From Delphinus delphis (lineage: Eukaryota; Chordata; Mammalia; Artiodactyla; Delphinidae): 64,000 nucleotides of DNA. A model generated the notes under the pieces. The model had not been told where the DNA came from and did not search any database. It was given only the letters and a program-made list of their open reading frames with translations. This document shows positions 1 to 12,183 of the stretch, piece after piece. A program made the translations under genes and the position numbers. The stretch covers positions 19,154,994 to 19,218,993 of the forward strand of contig NC_082693.1 in NCBI RefSeq assembly GCF_949987515.2, in the 5' to 3' direction. How positions within the stretch are numbered: the stretch's first letter is position 1; every line of letters starts with the position of its first letter.

Positions 1-1110
1 CAAAAAACCTGTGTGCGAGCACAGGTCACTCTCTATACCTCCCCTCCCAGGAGCCTGTGCAGCACGCCACTGCCAGGGTCCCGTGATCCAGGGACAACTT
101 CCCTGGGAGAACACACAGCAGGCCTCAGGCTCTTGCAACGTCACATCGACCTCTGCCGCTGCAGGCTTGCCCCGCATTCCGTACCCCTCCCTCCCACTGC
201 CTGAGTGAGCCAGAGACCCCTAATCAGCTGCTACTTTAACCCCGTCCCGTCTGGGTGGGAAACAGATGCCCACAGGTGACCTACATGCAGAGGCGGGGCC
301 AAATCCAAGGCTGAACCCAAGGAGCTATTCCAACAAAGAAGAGAAAGGGAAATCTCTCCCAGCAGCATCAGGACCAGCAGATTAAATCTCCACAATCAAC
401 TTGATGTACCCTGCATCTGTGGAATACCTGAATACACAGTGAATCATCCCAAAATTGAGGAGGTGGACTTTAGGAGCAACTGTAGACTTGGGGTTTATTC
501 TCTGCATCGGATTTGTTTCTGGTTTTATGTTTATCTTATTTTAGTATTTAGAACTTCTTATCACTGGTAGATTTGTTTATTGATTTGGTTGCTCTCTTCC
601 TTTAATTTATATATGTATTTTTTTCCTTTTTCACTTTTTGTGTGTATGTGTATGCTTCTTTGTGTGATTTTGTCTGTATAGCTTTGTTTTTACCATTTGT
701 CCTTTTTTTTTTAGTATAGTTTTTAGTGCTTGTTATCGTTAGTGGATTTGTTTATTGGTTTGGTTGCTGTCTTCTTTCTTTTTATTTTTAATTTTTTATT
801 CTTAATAATTTCTTTTTATTTTAATGACTTTATTTATTTTTCTTTCTTTTCTTTTCCTCCCTTTTCTTCCAAGCCATGTGGCTGACATGGTCTTGGTTCT
901 CCAGTTGGCTGTCAGGCCTGAGACTCTTAGGTGGGAAAGCCAAGTTCAGGACATTGGACCACCAGAGACTTCCTGGCCCCAAGTAAGATCAAACGGCAAA
1001 AGTTGTCCCACAGATCTCCACCTCAATGTCAAGACCCAGCTCCACTCAACGACCAGCAAGCTACAGGCTCTGATTTCACTCTTAGGTGAAATCAACCAAT
1101 CTTTGAATAA
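1..1110 (+). repeat. LINE-1 5' UTR fragment
   Basis: A GC-rich block (1-330) is followed by a T-rich block (490-850), then by text starting near 875 that matches the usual cetartiodactyl L1 5' UTR wording (ctccagttggctgtcaggcc; ccactcaacgaccagcaagc). The same order, GC-rich then T-rich then a phrase about catgag/ggtttgg, is seen in reverse in the full-length L1 at 24.3-25.37 kb. The element enters from outside the window and stops near 1110 before any ORF1. The T-rich part holds two diverged copies of a segment with tttgtttattg (about 540-610 and 720-800). Short open frames here are by-products. Confidence 0.7.
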
Positions 1111-1867
1111 TCATTAAGTATTAGTTGGAAATTGCTTAACTACCCAAATGTAGGAATATTCTTGGGGAAACCAAAAAACAGAAAAGGAGAGTCCAATCTG
1201 AAGGGCTAATATCCTGGAAGGATAAATAAGGATTATACAAAGAAACCAAAATAAATAACAACCACTACGTAAGAGAACACAAAGTAGAGAGGCATGGACT
1301 CAAGTGCTGTGGAGAATGGTTATCAAAATAATTAAGGAACCCAAAGAGTTTTCTTTAAATGTAAGCTAATCTGTTGATTTTGTCACTTTTAATAAGTTAA
1401 AGCAAGATTTTAAAGAATTCATTAATTCTGTTTTAAAATAATGATAAAAATTCATTTTATGTTAACCATAATATTTATTTTGAGGAAAAATAATTTTATC
1501 AAAATGAAAAAATAAATAAGAAGAGACATTTTTTCAAATCTCTTTAAAGTTGGGCTTAATAGAAGTCAGGTGGATTCTCCTATCTGCTTCTGCATTCATT
1601 CTGTCAAGATTCCACATGTCAAGTAACCTCTGGAAAATTCCACACTATAATCCTGAGAAGACAGAGAGAAAGGCTAATAACATCTTAGTCTGATTATGAA
1701 AATAGTTTTGATTTCATCACTGATCCCCTGTAGGACGTAAGAACCCCGGGGTCACTGGTCCACACTTTGGGAATCTCTCACATAGGAAATCTGAGAAATA
1801 GAGAGTGATAAGATTGAAAGAGTAGGAGAAACTTTAATGGGACATATTTTGTAGTGTGTATACTGGA
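1111..1867. other. AT-rich intergenic DNA, nothing recognised
   Basis: No open frame with recognisable protein content, no RNA gene and no clear repeat boundary. It may hold old unrecognisable repeat sequence. Confidence 0.5.
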
Positions 1868-2035
1868 AGAAATTCAAGTTTAAAGACTTGGATTTGAGAC
1901 TTCATGAGTCATTTAAACCTTTCTGCCTTTCAATTTCATTGTCTCCTCTATGCAAAGCTGCTATAAGAATGTAATTAGCCAGCTTATATATAAAGGCTTT
2001 GTGAACTATAAAGCCTTTTATACCCACTATTATTT
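1868..2035 (+). repeat. MIR SINE, old copy
   Basis: The order 'gagtcatttaaacctttctg', then a 'tttcattgtctcctc' equivalent of the MIR 'cagtttcctcatctg', then 'ctataagaatgtaattagcc' follows the MIR core and 3' half in sense direction, heavily diverged. Confidence 0.55.
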
Positions 2036-2129
2036 TTGTTTAGCATAACCTTGAATTGGGATTCAAAGGCTGGATAATTAGCATGTGGATGTCTAGATCA
2101 GAGAGAGTGGAAATATTCTATTTTAGTAC

Positions 2130-3025
2130 TATGTCTAATGATCACTTTAGTCCTCATTTCATTGCCCTACTGAAATATTTGACACTGTTTATTTGTTTCT
2201 CTCGGTTTAAACACTTTCTTTATTGGGCCATCCATCAGAATTCTGCTCCCCATTTTCTTACCTGGTCACTCCTCCTCAGTCATCTTTGCTGGCTCCACCC
2301 GTTCTCTCTGAGCAATACCATTGACCTTCCCCAGGGCACTTGCCTTACCCTCCTTTCCACTCTGTCTACACTCCTCCCTAAGCAACCTCATCCCATCTCA
2401 TGGACTTAAATAGCATCTCTGTGCTGATGAATCCCAAAGTTGCATCACTAACTTGAAAAACCAGCTGCCTATTTTGCATATCTACTTAGATGTCCAGTGA
2501 GAAGCTCATACTTCATAGGTCTAAAAGCAAACCCTACATCCACCTTACTGAGCAATCTCCTATTCCTGATGCCCTTCCTGTTCCCATAGTTTACAGGACT
2601 CCTTGACCTTCTAACACACCCTGCAGGCTCTGCCTCAAGTCCTTTTTACAGCCTTTCTCTCTACCTACAGTTCTCCCTCCAAACACACCGGTGGCTCCCT
2701 TTTTATTTAATCTTTGCTCTAATGTCACTTCCTCAGTCAGACCTTTAATGCAAGGTCATTAAAATTTGCAAATCTTTGCTCCCCACTCTTTCCTGACATG
2801 TTCTATCCTATGTATTATCTATACTATAGCATAAATTATATATTTATTATATATTTATTTACTTTTTATTTCATTTTTTCTTCCCTTGGGCACCAACTTT
2901 GCTTATTTTCTTTCTACATAAGCTCCGTAAGGACAAGAATTCTTGCTTTATTCACTAATCTCTGTATTCCCAGGTTTTAGAATACATAGTGCAGCCAGTA
3001 GGCTCTCAAATGTTTGTTTAATGTA
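2130..3025 (+). repeat. LINE-2 (L2) 3' portion
   Basis: The last 250 bases follow the L2 3' region: 'ctaatgtcacttcctcagtc', 'taagctccgtaaggacaaga', 'ctctgtattcccaggttt', 'cagtaggctctcaaatgttt'. The pyrimidine-rich stretch before it is consistent with upstream L2 sequence. No reading frame survives. Confidence 0.7.
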
Positions 3026-3220
3026 TAAATGTCTAGATCAAAATCTGAGGGGCTGGCATTAAGGAGCAGAAAATGTCCCTGGTGAGGCTAGAAAGGCCAA
3101 GAGGGAAAAGTGGGAGGAGGCAAACGTGGTAAGTGTAAACTGAGCCTGACCGGAAGAGGGTTCATGCTGTAGAGCAGTAGATGGAAATGTGTTCTTAACA
3201 ACGATCAAAGGTAACCTCCA

Positions 3221-3433
3221 GGGCTTCCCTGGTGGCGCAGTGGTTGAGAGTCCGCCTGCCAATGCAGGGGACACGGGTTCGTGCCCTGGTCCGGGAGGAT
3301 CCCACATGCCGCGGAGTGGCTGGGCGCGTGAGCCATGCCCGCCGAGCCTGCACGTCCGGAGCCTGTGCTCCGCAACGGGAGAGGCCACAACAGTGAGAGG
3401 CCCGCGTACCACAAAAAAAAAAAAAAAAAAAAA
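3221..3433 (+). mobile_element. CHR-type tRNA-derived SINE, short GC-rich form
   Basis: Full-length copy starting gggcttccctggtggcgcag, with the RNA polymerase III B box equivalent (gggttcgtgccc) near 3274 and a poly(A) tail at 3411-3433. It is flanked by a perfect 14-bp target-site duplication, AAAGGTAACCTCCA, at 3207-3220 and 3431-3444. The intact duplication points to a fairly recent L1-mediated insertion. This SINE class is characteristic of the whale and hippo lineage. Confidence 0.95.
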
Positions 3434-3444
3434 GGTAACCTCCA

Positions 3445-6156
3445 AAAAAGCTTTCATAGTATGTTGTGGGGTCTTCTTCCATGGAGACTGCTCGAAATTG
3501 AGAGGCTTTTCTCAGCCATTGTTAGGTTAATAATTAAGCTATCTGAAGGCAGAGGCTGAATGAAACGACTTCTTGGTTCTATGTCCAGTGATACATGAAT
3601 TCCAGCTTGAAAACAAATCCCTCATGAGTCAGTATGCACCCAGTCTATTACTAACATATACAAATATATATAAAATTTACATTAGATAAGCCTATTTTTG
3701 ACGGACTGTTAATAATAGAGTGAGAGGGACTGAGTGAGAATACAGACTGAGGAGGATTTGAATGATCTTCTATGATGGTTAGTAAGTTATTTTTTTAAGT
3801 TATATTTTAGTTTTACCAACTTGCCATAAATAATGTCAGCAACTAGATTTCAATTTTTTTTTAATATCTTGATGGTTACCACACTATTACAAAGCATTTC
3901 CCAGTTCTCAATAAAGCTAAAATTTTCAACAAGGGAAAACTTGTAGGGCCAAGTTTAGAGGTTAAAAACTCAGTAATGAATGTTCTTGTTCTTGTGGGTT
4001 ATCTCAGATCCTTAGAATTATTTTAATGTCATTTTTAATGTGAATTTCCATGCTATTTTAATTCATTAGTCATGGGCTATCATTTTTCGAAGTAATTACT
4101 GTAATTTCATCAAATGACATAATTATAGTAAATACTTTGATGTAATTACCATAAATATGGAAAAAGACACACAAAGGTGTAATAATGTCACAAACTAAGA
4201 TATTAATGATGTGTAAAGACAAATTATGATGACATTTATGACATGTAATAACATCACAGAGTTCTATGTTTATGTTGTATAAAGAATAATGATATAAATA
4301 GAATGTAAAATTACATCATGTAGACTAATTTATTTTATAAATAGTATAGAAACTTGAGAGCTCTATAAGGCTTCAGGTTCAGATGAATAGATCATTGCCA
4401 CTTTTAGGCATTCCTCCCTTTGAACCCTAATAAATGACTCTGTTATTTTATTAAGGGTGAAAACTTTCCCTCTTAAAAGCACGGACATAGACACAAAGCA
4501 GAAACACAAAATTGAGAAACCTTGTTTAGTGCTTGAAAAAATTATTCATTTGAAGAGTCAGAGAAAGTAGCTGTTTGGAAGAAAAGTCAATGTTTGGTCC
4601 ATATTGTCCATGGAGACTAACAGGTCACATCAGTATTTCCTTAAAAAGGAGACAGCTTGACCACTTAGCACTTACCAAAGCAGACACATATTTAATTAAA
4701 AGATTTCTTCTCTTGTCACATTATTAAGTTTTATGTCCATGAAGAAATAACTATGCAATGCAGTCTACATTCTGACTATTGGAATAATGTGAAACTAGGC
4801 TTCAAAGAAAAAGGAAAGAAAACCACAAGCTTGAAGCAAAGTCTAATTTTGTGAACTTAATTAGTTCTTTTGTTAGACTGAGGCAGAAATGTATCTTAAA
4901 AATAATTCCTGCTGCAAAGTTGTAGCTTAGAGAGAAAGGTATCATGAACATCAATTAGTTTAGTTATGATATCATTAGTGATCAGCATCTTTATGATATC
5001 AAGAGAAACCCAATGTCAGAAGATAGCCTTTTCCTAATGGATTAGTTGAAGGATTTTTTTGGAGCATTCCCTTGGTCTGATCACATCCTGAGGCTGGAAT
5101 TTAGTAGTCTGAGATAGTCATTCTCTTTCCTTCTATTCTCTAGTGCAGTTTAAAGACTCTTTCCACTCTGCAGCCTTAGTGTTCTTCATGGCCTTGATAA
5201 GGTTTTAGGGTAAGGTATTTTTCCTTCCACAGACACATAATTCCAGGTGACTATAGTAATAATTTTCTCAACTGTTTTGCCACTTTTCACTGTGGGCTGC
5301 CAAAGCTCCATTCACTAATAACAAGTGGATTATTCTTGTTTTTTTGTTTGCAAAACGAATCAGACCCAACAGTAAATAGATTCCTATTTCCTTGAAGGTC
5401 TATTGCTTACAATCACTTCTGATCCCAATTTCTGCCTTGGTAAGGGTTCTTAATCGCAAACAACAGAGTCTACTCCAGCTAGTTTGAGCACTAAACAAAT
5501 TTGTCATACTCTGGAGTTCATTAATCTGCATAAGGTCCAATAAATTAGACTCAGAAGCTACACCATCAGGAAAAAATCCAAATATGCCACTGGAACGCTT
5601 GCAGGCATAATACCACTTCCACATTCACAGTGTACCCCTTCCCTGGGAAGATGAGCATAGAAACTTGGAAAGCTACTTCTAGGACCTCTGTCCCTGCTAC
5701 ATCTGATAGCTCAATGCCCCTGTGCCACATTCCTTGACACAGGTCAGCAAAATGAGGAAGGTCTCTTTCCTCACTACAGGGTGCTCTCTGCTGCAGGGAA
5801 GTCATCATCTTGTTCCATCTGATTGTTGGGACCTAGATTGCATGGCTGTGTCTCACCTGCAAAGGAGACAGGGAGGTGAAGTCCTGGCCTGGAACTTGGA
5901 GAAGAGAGAATCATAATGCAGAAAGCTACCTTAAAATATAGAAATGGTTTTCAAAAGTTTCGGGGCTGACTTAAACTTCACTCATGACCGCTATATCTGG
6001 GAAACACTCCATGGGACCTCAGGTTTAGAAAACATGTGGAGAGACTTTAAAATGTTCCAAACCATCTCATTCAAGCTTTATCATTCGATTAAATGTAAAA
6101 AGCACTTGGATGCTTTGGAGTGCCTCCCAGTATGTCTCAGTGACTCTGCTGTTTAG
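3445..6156. other. Intergenic DNA without recognised genes or repeats
   Basis: No convincing coding region. Part of 4080-4330 is very AT-rich and repeats variants of ATGACAT and TGATGTAATTAC in both directions, which may be the remains of an old inverted-repeat DNA transposon. Open frames at 5400-5916 are short and look random. Confidence 0.5.
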
Positions 6157-6168
6157 AATCAGGGTGTG

Positions 6169-6189
6169 GTGCTTGCTTCGGCAGCACAG

Positions 6190-6225
<36 letters not shown>

Positions 6226-6315
6226 GGCCCCTGTGCAAAGATGATATGCAAATTCGTGAAGCGTTCCATATTTTTTAAAGCAATTATACTCCAATAAAGG
6301 TGTTAAAAAAAAAAA
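6169..6315 (+). pseudogene. U6 snRNA retropseudogene fused to an L1 3' end
   Basis: 6169-6276 is a near complete copy of U6 spliceosomal RNA, from gtgcttgcttcggcagcaca to the terminal T run. Substitutions such as cctgtgcaaagatgatatgc in the 3' half mark it as a pseudogene. It passes directly into a short L1 3' end (caattatactccaataaagg) and a poly(A) tail at 6305-6315. A 15-bp target-site duplication with one mismatch flanks the unit: AATCAGGGTGTGGTG at 6157-6171, overlapping the first bases of U6, and AATCGGGGTGTGGTG at 6314-6328. This is the pattern expected of L1 template switching. No snRNA-type proximal element or TATA box is seen upstream, so it is probably not expressed. Confidence 0.93.
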
Positions 6316-6459
6316 TCGGGGTGTGGTGATGGAGATGAATATACAAATAGACCCGGGTCTGAATGGGTCTGAGTTGCTAAAGTAAATCATTGTTCTAAAC
6401 TAAATGCCATTATACTTTATGAAGTTTCATCTGTCATCAGGCTCCCAATATCAATCTAA

Positions 6460-7062
6460 AATGCTACCATAGGACTGAGCAATTCCACTCCAAGGTATAT
6501 ATCCAGAAAAACCAAAAACACTAATTCAGAGAGAGGCATACACCCCAATGATCATAGAAGCATTATTTACAATTGCCAGAGTAAGGAAGCAACCTAAGTG
6601 CCCATCAACAGATGAATGGATAAAGAGGATGTGAGAGAGAGATATATATTTATAACGGGATACTACTCAGCAAGAAAAAAACAACAAAATTTTGCCATTT
6701 GCAGCAACATGGATGGACTTGGAAGGCATTACGCTAAGTGAAATAAGTCAGACAGAGAAAGGCAAATACTGTATGGTATCACTTATATGTGGAATCTAAA
6801 AAAATATGACAAACTACTAAATAGAACAAAAAACAAGCAAACTCACAGCTATAGAGAACAAACTAGTGGTTGGGGGGAGGGGTGGGGGGAGAGGGAGGAG
6901 CTGTATAGGGGAGGGGGAGGGGGAGGTATAAACTACTGGGTGTAAGATAGGCTCAGGGATGTGTTGTACAGCACAGGGAATACAGCGAATATTTTGTAAT
7001 AACTGTAAGTGGAAAGTAACCTTTAAAACTTGTATAACAAAATTTTAAAAATTAAAAATAAG
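6460..7062 (+). repeat. LINE-1 3' end, 5'-truncated
   Basis: The text gives the L1 ORF2 end and 3' UTR in sense: 'caattgccagagtaaggaag', 'gcccatcaacagatgaatgg', 'caacatggatggacttggaa', 'atcacttatatgtggaatct', then a G-rich purine tract (6870-6925) and an A-rich end. The ORF2 frame is broken. Confidence 0.85.
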
Positions 7063-8169
7063 TACATACATATCTTTGATTTCTACTAAATTACTAGGGT
7101 TCACCACAACATATCTGCCACATACTGACTGATTTTTCTGTAACATGAGTTCAGCCACAGTTTCTCAAAACGGTATGTCAGGTAGGGTAGTCAGTACCAG
7201 TCCGTCACTGTGGTAGCCCTGAACATTAGAATAAGCCTCGTTCAGTCAATGATTTTCATTTTGGAGAAGATGGTCACAGTGATTCAGTATCACAGTTAAA
7301 ATATGTTAAGTGTCCACACTTAGCTGAAGACCCTGTTTCCAGGCAAAGTTGCTCTCTGGTCTAGCTCAAATTTTAAGTAGTTTTCCCAAAACAGAAGCTC
7401 ACCTCACAGTCCTTCATACTGAGCATTCTGACAGGTTGAAACACAAACAAAAATAGAAAGAAAAAAAATCCCCCCCCCAAATTTACAGGATTTTCCAGAT
7501 GTTTGGAGGTGAGGTAAATCATTAAAATCTACGAGAAATTTAGTCTCCTGTTGTGAAAAACACAAGGTCTACTTTGATAAAACCTAGCTAAGAAACTGAG
7601 AAAAGAAAGTCAGGATAAAATAATTTCTTTCCAAAGCATTGAGAAGCTAATAGGTGAATGTTTCAGAATGTAGATATTTAGCAAAAGGATGACATATACA
7701 GAACTTGCTGGTAACATCGGAGAGTACAAAAAATTATATTTTTAGTGATTGTTAGTTTTCTACAGCAGAATATGCTCTTAGGTCTACTATCAGTGTTCCC
7801 AGGACAGATGGGAAAAATGATCCAATCCCAATTTCAACTCCATTTTGCTCTATGTTTTTTTTTTTTTTTAAAACCACATTACATCAATAGTTTCCTAATC
7901 ACTAGAATTACTTGCCGTTCGAAGCCTAAGTAGTGTAATTGTAACCAGCTCTTTTATTTTCCACTTTATGCCATTTTAAATTAGTTTTATAGCAACCAAC
8001 TGTTTTGGAGTTTTGATTGAAAGCTCCACTTTCTTTAGACCATCTTTAATTAAATGACATCTGAATGGGAAGACTTTCTGAATAGGTTAGTTAGAACAAT
8101 GGGTGCTGCCAGATCTCTGCATCAAATATTAGGGGTGCTCCAAGGAGGCATTAAACAGCCCAGAATGGT
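7063..8169. other. Intergenic DNA, nothing recognised
   Basis: No gene-like open frame. Only homopolymer runs stand out (C run near 7471, T run near 7857-7869). Confidence 0.5.
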
Positions 8170-8320
8170 CAGTGTATTTAGAACCTGTGAATTCTGAACC
8201 TGACTCAATTCCTGCCTTCCTGTGTGCTGCCCTTGACAGATAATCTAACCTCTCTCACTTCTGTTTTTATCATCTGTTGAATTAAGGATGGTGGAACAGT
8301 ATGCTTGTCAAATTGCCATG
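8170..8320 (+). repeat. MIR SINE
   Basis: The order 'ctgactcaattcctgcctt', 'gataatctaacctctctcac', 'tcatctgttgaattaaggat' matches the sense MIR core (last-exon-like 'taacctctctgtgcctcag'). Confidence 0.7.
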
Positions 8321-8924
8321 CTATGACAAGGGATATGTTTGAAACTCACGGAAAGTGTTTTGTCCATCTCCTCATCAAAATGAAACAAGCCCCTATTGTG
8401 TTTTAAGGGTGAACTCAATTGTCTGATTTATGCTGTCACATGTTTGCGAAGAGTGTAAATTGATTTTCACTCAAAACAGACTGAAAAGCCCAAGTGCTTG
8501 CCAAACTCGAAATCGCTAACCTGTCTGGAAAAGCTCACCCAAGCCCATGGAATCTGAGGGACTATAAATGTTTAACTCAGATGCTTGGAGAAAGCGACTC
8601 CAGCCAGAATCATTCCACAGAGGCAGGCTAACTGTAAGCTACACAAACAAACAAACAATCCTCCCAAGGGTGCAACGGTCAGTTTTTCTCCAAATTGATT
8701 AAATTTCAGTACAACTAGACTGAAGAATTTTCACACATATTTGTTCTGAGAAAACTAATTTCTCAAGGCAGATCTGCAGAGTTTACACAGGCTAATTTTT
8801 TTTAGCGGGGGGAGTACTTAATAAGTGTAGTTGACTTGGGGTAGACTTGGAAATTCCTGAGCGTTGGGAAAAACTCAGTAACATCATGACTTGCTATTTC
8901 ATTGCATTTGAACATCATGGCCAA

Positions 8925-9065
8925 GAACTTAATCTCAGCTCTGGACAACCCTGGGTTTGGAATCCAGTTCCACATCTTAATAATCTGTGCTTACTTTCAT
9001 CACAGGGCTGCTGTGAGGGTTATCAAGGAGAGGTCCACAATGAGATGCACATCATAAATGATGAG
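8925..9065 (+). repeat. MIR SINE, second copy
   Basis: 'cctgggtttggaatccagtt' and 'cacagggctgctgtgagggt' follow the MIR box B region and 3' part in sense direction, with an internal deletion. Confidence 0.5.
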
Positions 9066-9599
9066 AGCTGTTCAAATCCACTGAATCACTGTATTCTGAT
9101 AGTTATTTTTGATGAGAAAGATGTAAATATGCTCTACAATTTTCAACAGTGACCCACCACTCAGGTTTGTCCTGGACTGGGATTTTTCAAGGATGTGAGA
9201 CGTTCAAAGCTAAGAGGAGGAGAGTCCTTGGCAATCTGGGATGGTTGTCACCACAGCTTTTACTAAGCAGCTACTTAGACACAGTGAGTCAAAATTGTGC
9301 CAAAAGTTAGTGCAACCCTGGAAAAGAATCAAAACCCACTGTACGCTTTTTACTTGACCATTTAGCCCTCAGTGTCATAAACACGACAGCTATGAGTGCA
9401 GTCCTCTCCTGCATTTAATTATTCAACAAATGAGATGAACAAAAAAGGAATCAGATGTTTCCACAAACTTTTATTGAAGATATATTATGCGCACAATGTG
9501 GTTGAAATGATAAATACATGACTCCATAAGTGAGAAAGTGTGATAGATGCTACAATAAAGGTAAGTGTAAAACACAGTTGGGAACAAATTTTGGTTTAT

Positions 9600-9765
9600 T
9601 TCAAAGATCATAGTGTGAATATTTGCTAACGTCTGCTTCCCTCAGGAGATTATAAACTCCTTGACAACAGGGCATGTGCGTGTCTTCTTCACATATAAGT
9701 CTACAGTATCTACAACTGTGCCATGTAATAACCACCCTGTAATCATTTATTAAATAAATTGTTAT
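9600..9765 (+). repeat. L2 3' end
   Basis: 'gagattataaactccttgac', 'aacagggcatgtgcgtgtct' and the closing 'atcatttattaaataaattg' follow the L2 3' terminal text (aagctccttgagggcaggga ... caataaatgtt). Confidence 0.65.
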
Positions 9766-9921
9766 ATGACATTGAAAGTATGCTCCTACAGCACACTGTC
9801 ATAGCATTATCAACTGAGTATTTCTTACAAGAAATATGTTGAAATCTGAAAGATGTCCAGATCAAGACATTTGTCAGGCAATGTATACACACATGCATGC
9901 ATGAATATATAATACATATAT

Positions 9922-9949
9922 TTGTGTGTGTGTGTGTGTGTGTGTGTGT
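9922..9949. repeat. (TG)n microsatellite
   Basis: About 14 uninterrupted TG units, preceded by an AT-rich stretch with ATACATATA. Confidence 0.95.
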
Positions 9950-10084
9950 AGGTCAAGGAAGAATATAAACTAAAAGTAATGATTTGAGATTCAGCATAGA
10001 GGAGCAGCATCTACACTTATCCATTCAGACATCGTCAGTGGATAAGTATAGATAAATAATAGTGATTGAAATGTCTTGTTTTAA

Positions 10085-10900
10085 AAATGTTTTAATGTTT
10101 AGAACATTTTTATATTTACAGAAAAATAGTCCATTAACTTTGTTCACATTCCCTTAGTTTTTTTCCTAATGTCCTTTTTCTGTTCCAGGACCCCATCCAG
10201 GATACCACATTTTAGATGTCATGTCTCCCTAGATTCCTCTTGGCTCTGAGAGTTTCTCAGACTTTCTGTGTTTTAAATGACCTTGACAGTTTTGAGAAAT
10301 TCTGATCAGGTATTTTGTAGCATGTCCCTTTATTGGGATTTGCCTGTTTTTTTCATGATTAAACTAGGGTTATGGGTTTTGGGGAGAATGACCATAGATG
10401 TAAAGTGTTATTTTCATCACATCACACTAAGATACATACTACCAGCATGATTTATCACTGTTGGTATTGATTCCAATCACCCACTGAGAGTATTTGTCAG
10501 ATTCCTCACTATAAATACGTTTTTGTTTTGTTTTGTTTTTATTTTATTTATTTATTTATTCATTTATTGGCTGCGTTGGATCTACGTTGCTGCGCGCGGG
10601 CTTTCCCTAGTTGCTGCGAGCGGGGGTTACGCTTTGTTGTGGTGCGCGGGCTTCTCATTGCCGTGGCTTCTCTTGTTGCAGAGCATGGGTTCTAGGCGCA
10701 CAGGCTTCAGTAGTTGCAGCACGTGGGCTCAGTAGTTGTGGCTCGCAGGGTCTAGAGCACAGGCTCAGTAGTTGGGGCACACAGGCTTAGCTGCTCCGCG
10801 GCATGTGTGATCTTCCCGGACCAGGGCTCGAACCCATGTTCCCTGCAGGCCACCAGGGAAGTCCTAAATACGTTTTTAAAATGAGACCTTACAACACATA
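10085..10900 (-). repeat. Old L1M fragment, split by a SINE
   Basis: The plus strand reads as the complement of an old L1 3' region: 'tgtccctttattgggatttg', 'gggttatgggttttggggag', 'tttatcactgttggtattga'. A SINE at 10525-10864 splits it. Confidence 0.7.
10525..10864 (-). mobile_element. CHR-type SINE, long form
   Basis: Reverse copy: T/A-rich tail at the left, several 'cagtagttgtggc' units (complement of ccacaactactg), and the head 'ccaccagggaagtcc' at the right end. A perfect 13-bp target-site duplication, TAAATACGTTTTT, lies at 10512-10524 and 10865-10877. Confidence 0.95.
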
Positions 10901-12039
10901 AAAATTTTCCTTAAAATTATTTAATTTCTTCAAGAAAATTCATTGAAGTGAAACTGAAAGTTTTGCTGAACAGAGAAGAATTTTGTATATGAGGCATTTG
11001 CTTATAAAAGCGTTTCCTGCTATAGCCATAAACTTCTACTCTTTAAGTCCCCCCTTTTGTTGGCATTGTAAATTGGAGAACAATCTAGCCCCAATGCATA
11101 CACTCTGGTTAGGACCGTCAATCAAGATGCCCTGACAAATCTTGGCTAAGAGATAAATGCTTATTTTGCAGACAAAAATCATTACATTTTCCCAGATATT
11201 TGAATCTTGAGTGGAGTAATGCTGAAATAGGAAATATTGAAAGCTGATTCAATGAGTGTGGTGCTCCCAGGAAATTGTTCATTAATTCTAGCTATCTAGT
11301 TCCCCAAAGCTTTTCCAATTACTGGCCTTCTGATTCCAGTTCTTTTTTTCTCTTGGATTTTTGATCTACTCTATTATCTTTTCTTTTCCTTAAGCTTTAA
11401 TAGAGTTTGTTTCTGCTGCTTACTGTGAAAAACCAATAACTGATAGTTATTTTAAAATAATGAGGAAAAACTTAAGAACTGGTGGCATTATTTTCAACTA
11501 CAATTTCATCTTTAAACAAATTCTATTTCTTCCTTTCTCAGTTTGCGAAAATTCCCTCCCACTTCTTCTCCTCCCTTCATTTTTGTTAGTTGAGCTATTG
11601 TTTTTACGGTTTATAAAAACCATACACCATAAACTGTGGTTTATGACCACAGTGATCAGGAGGACTTAGTTAAGTTGCATAACAAGCAACCATAAATCTT
11701 AATGGCTCAACAGAAAGTTTTCCCCTTACTCATGCTGCTGTCTGTTCATCACAGGTCAACTGGAAGCTCTGCTCCCTCTCTTTACTTAAGGATAGGATGG
11801 ATTCCTGACAGACACGAATCTTCAGGATTTGAGAAAAAAAATCAGAGTTCCTGTGGATTCTTGGGAATTCCCCTAAATCATAAGGTATTCTGTGTGTTTT
11901 ATCATACTCTACGTATTTTAAAATCACAAGTGACCATGTCAATAAAAAGTAAATCATTTTTTGTGATGTGGTTATACTAAAACTTTCAGAGGTTTTCTCT
12001 GAAAAGAAAAAGATTCTGATGATGGGTATAAAGTTCATT
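10901..12039. other. Intergenic DNA, nothing recognised
   Basis: Open frames of 69-110 codons at 11460-12062 lie on both strands over the same bases and have low-complexity content, so I do not treat them as genes. Confidence 0.5.
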
Positions 12040-12183
12040 TTTGGTGGGATGATCATGTTCAAAAATTAGTGGTATTGTTTACACAACTCTGTGACTATAG
12101 TAAAAAACCACTGAACTGTATATTTTAAAGGGGTGGATTTTATGGTCTATAAATTACATCTCTTTAAAGCTGTTATAAAAAAG
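12040..12183 (+). repeat. L1 3' terminal fragment
   Basis: 'cacaactctgtgactatagt', 'ccactgaactgtatatttta' and 'catctctttaaagctgttat' match the end of older L1 elements in sense, with a short A-rich end. Confidence 0.75.

Noticed and set aside
6169..6276. Functional U6 snRNA gene
   Set aside because: Poly(A) tail, target duplication, several substitutions and no upstream promoter elements show that it is a retrocopy.
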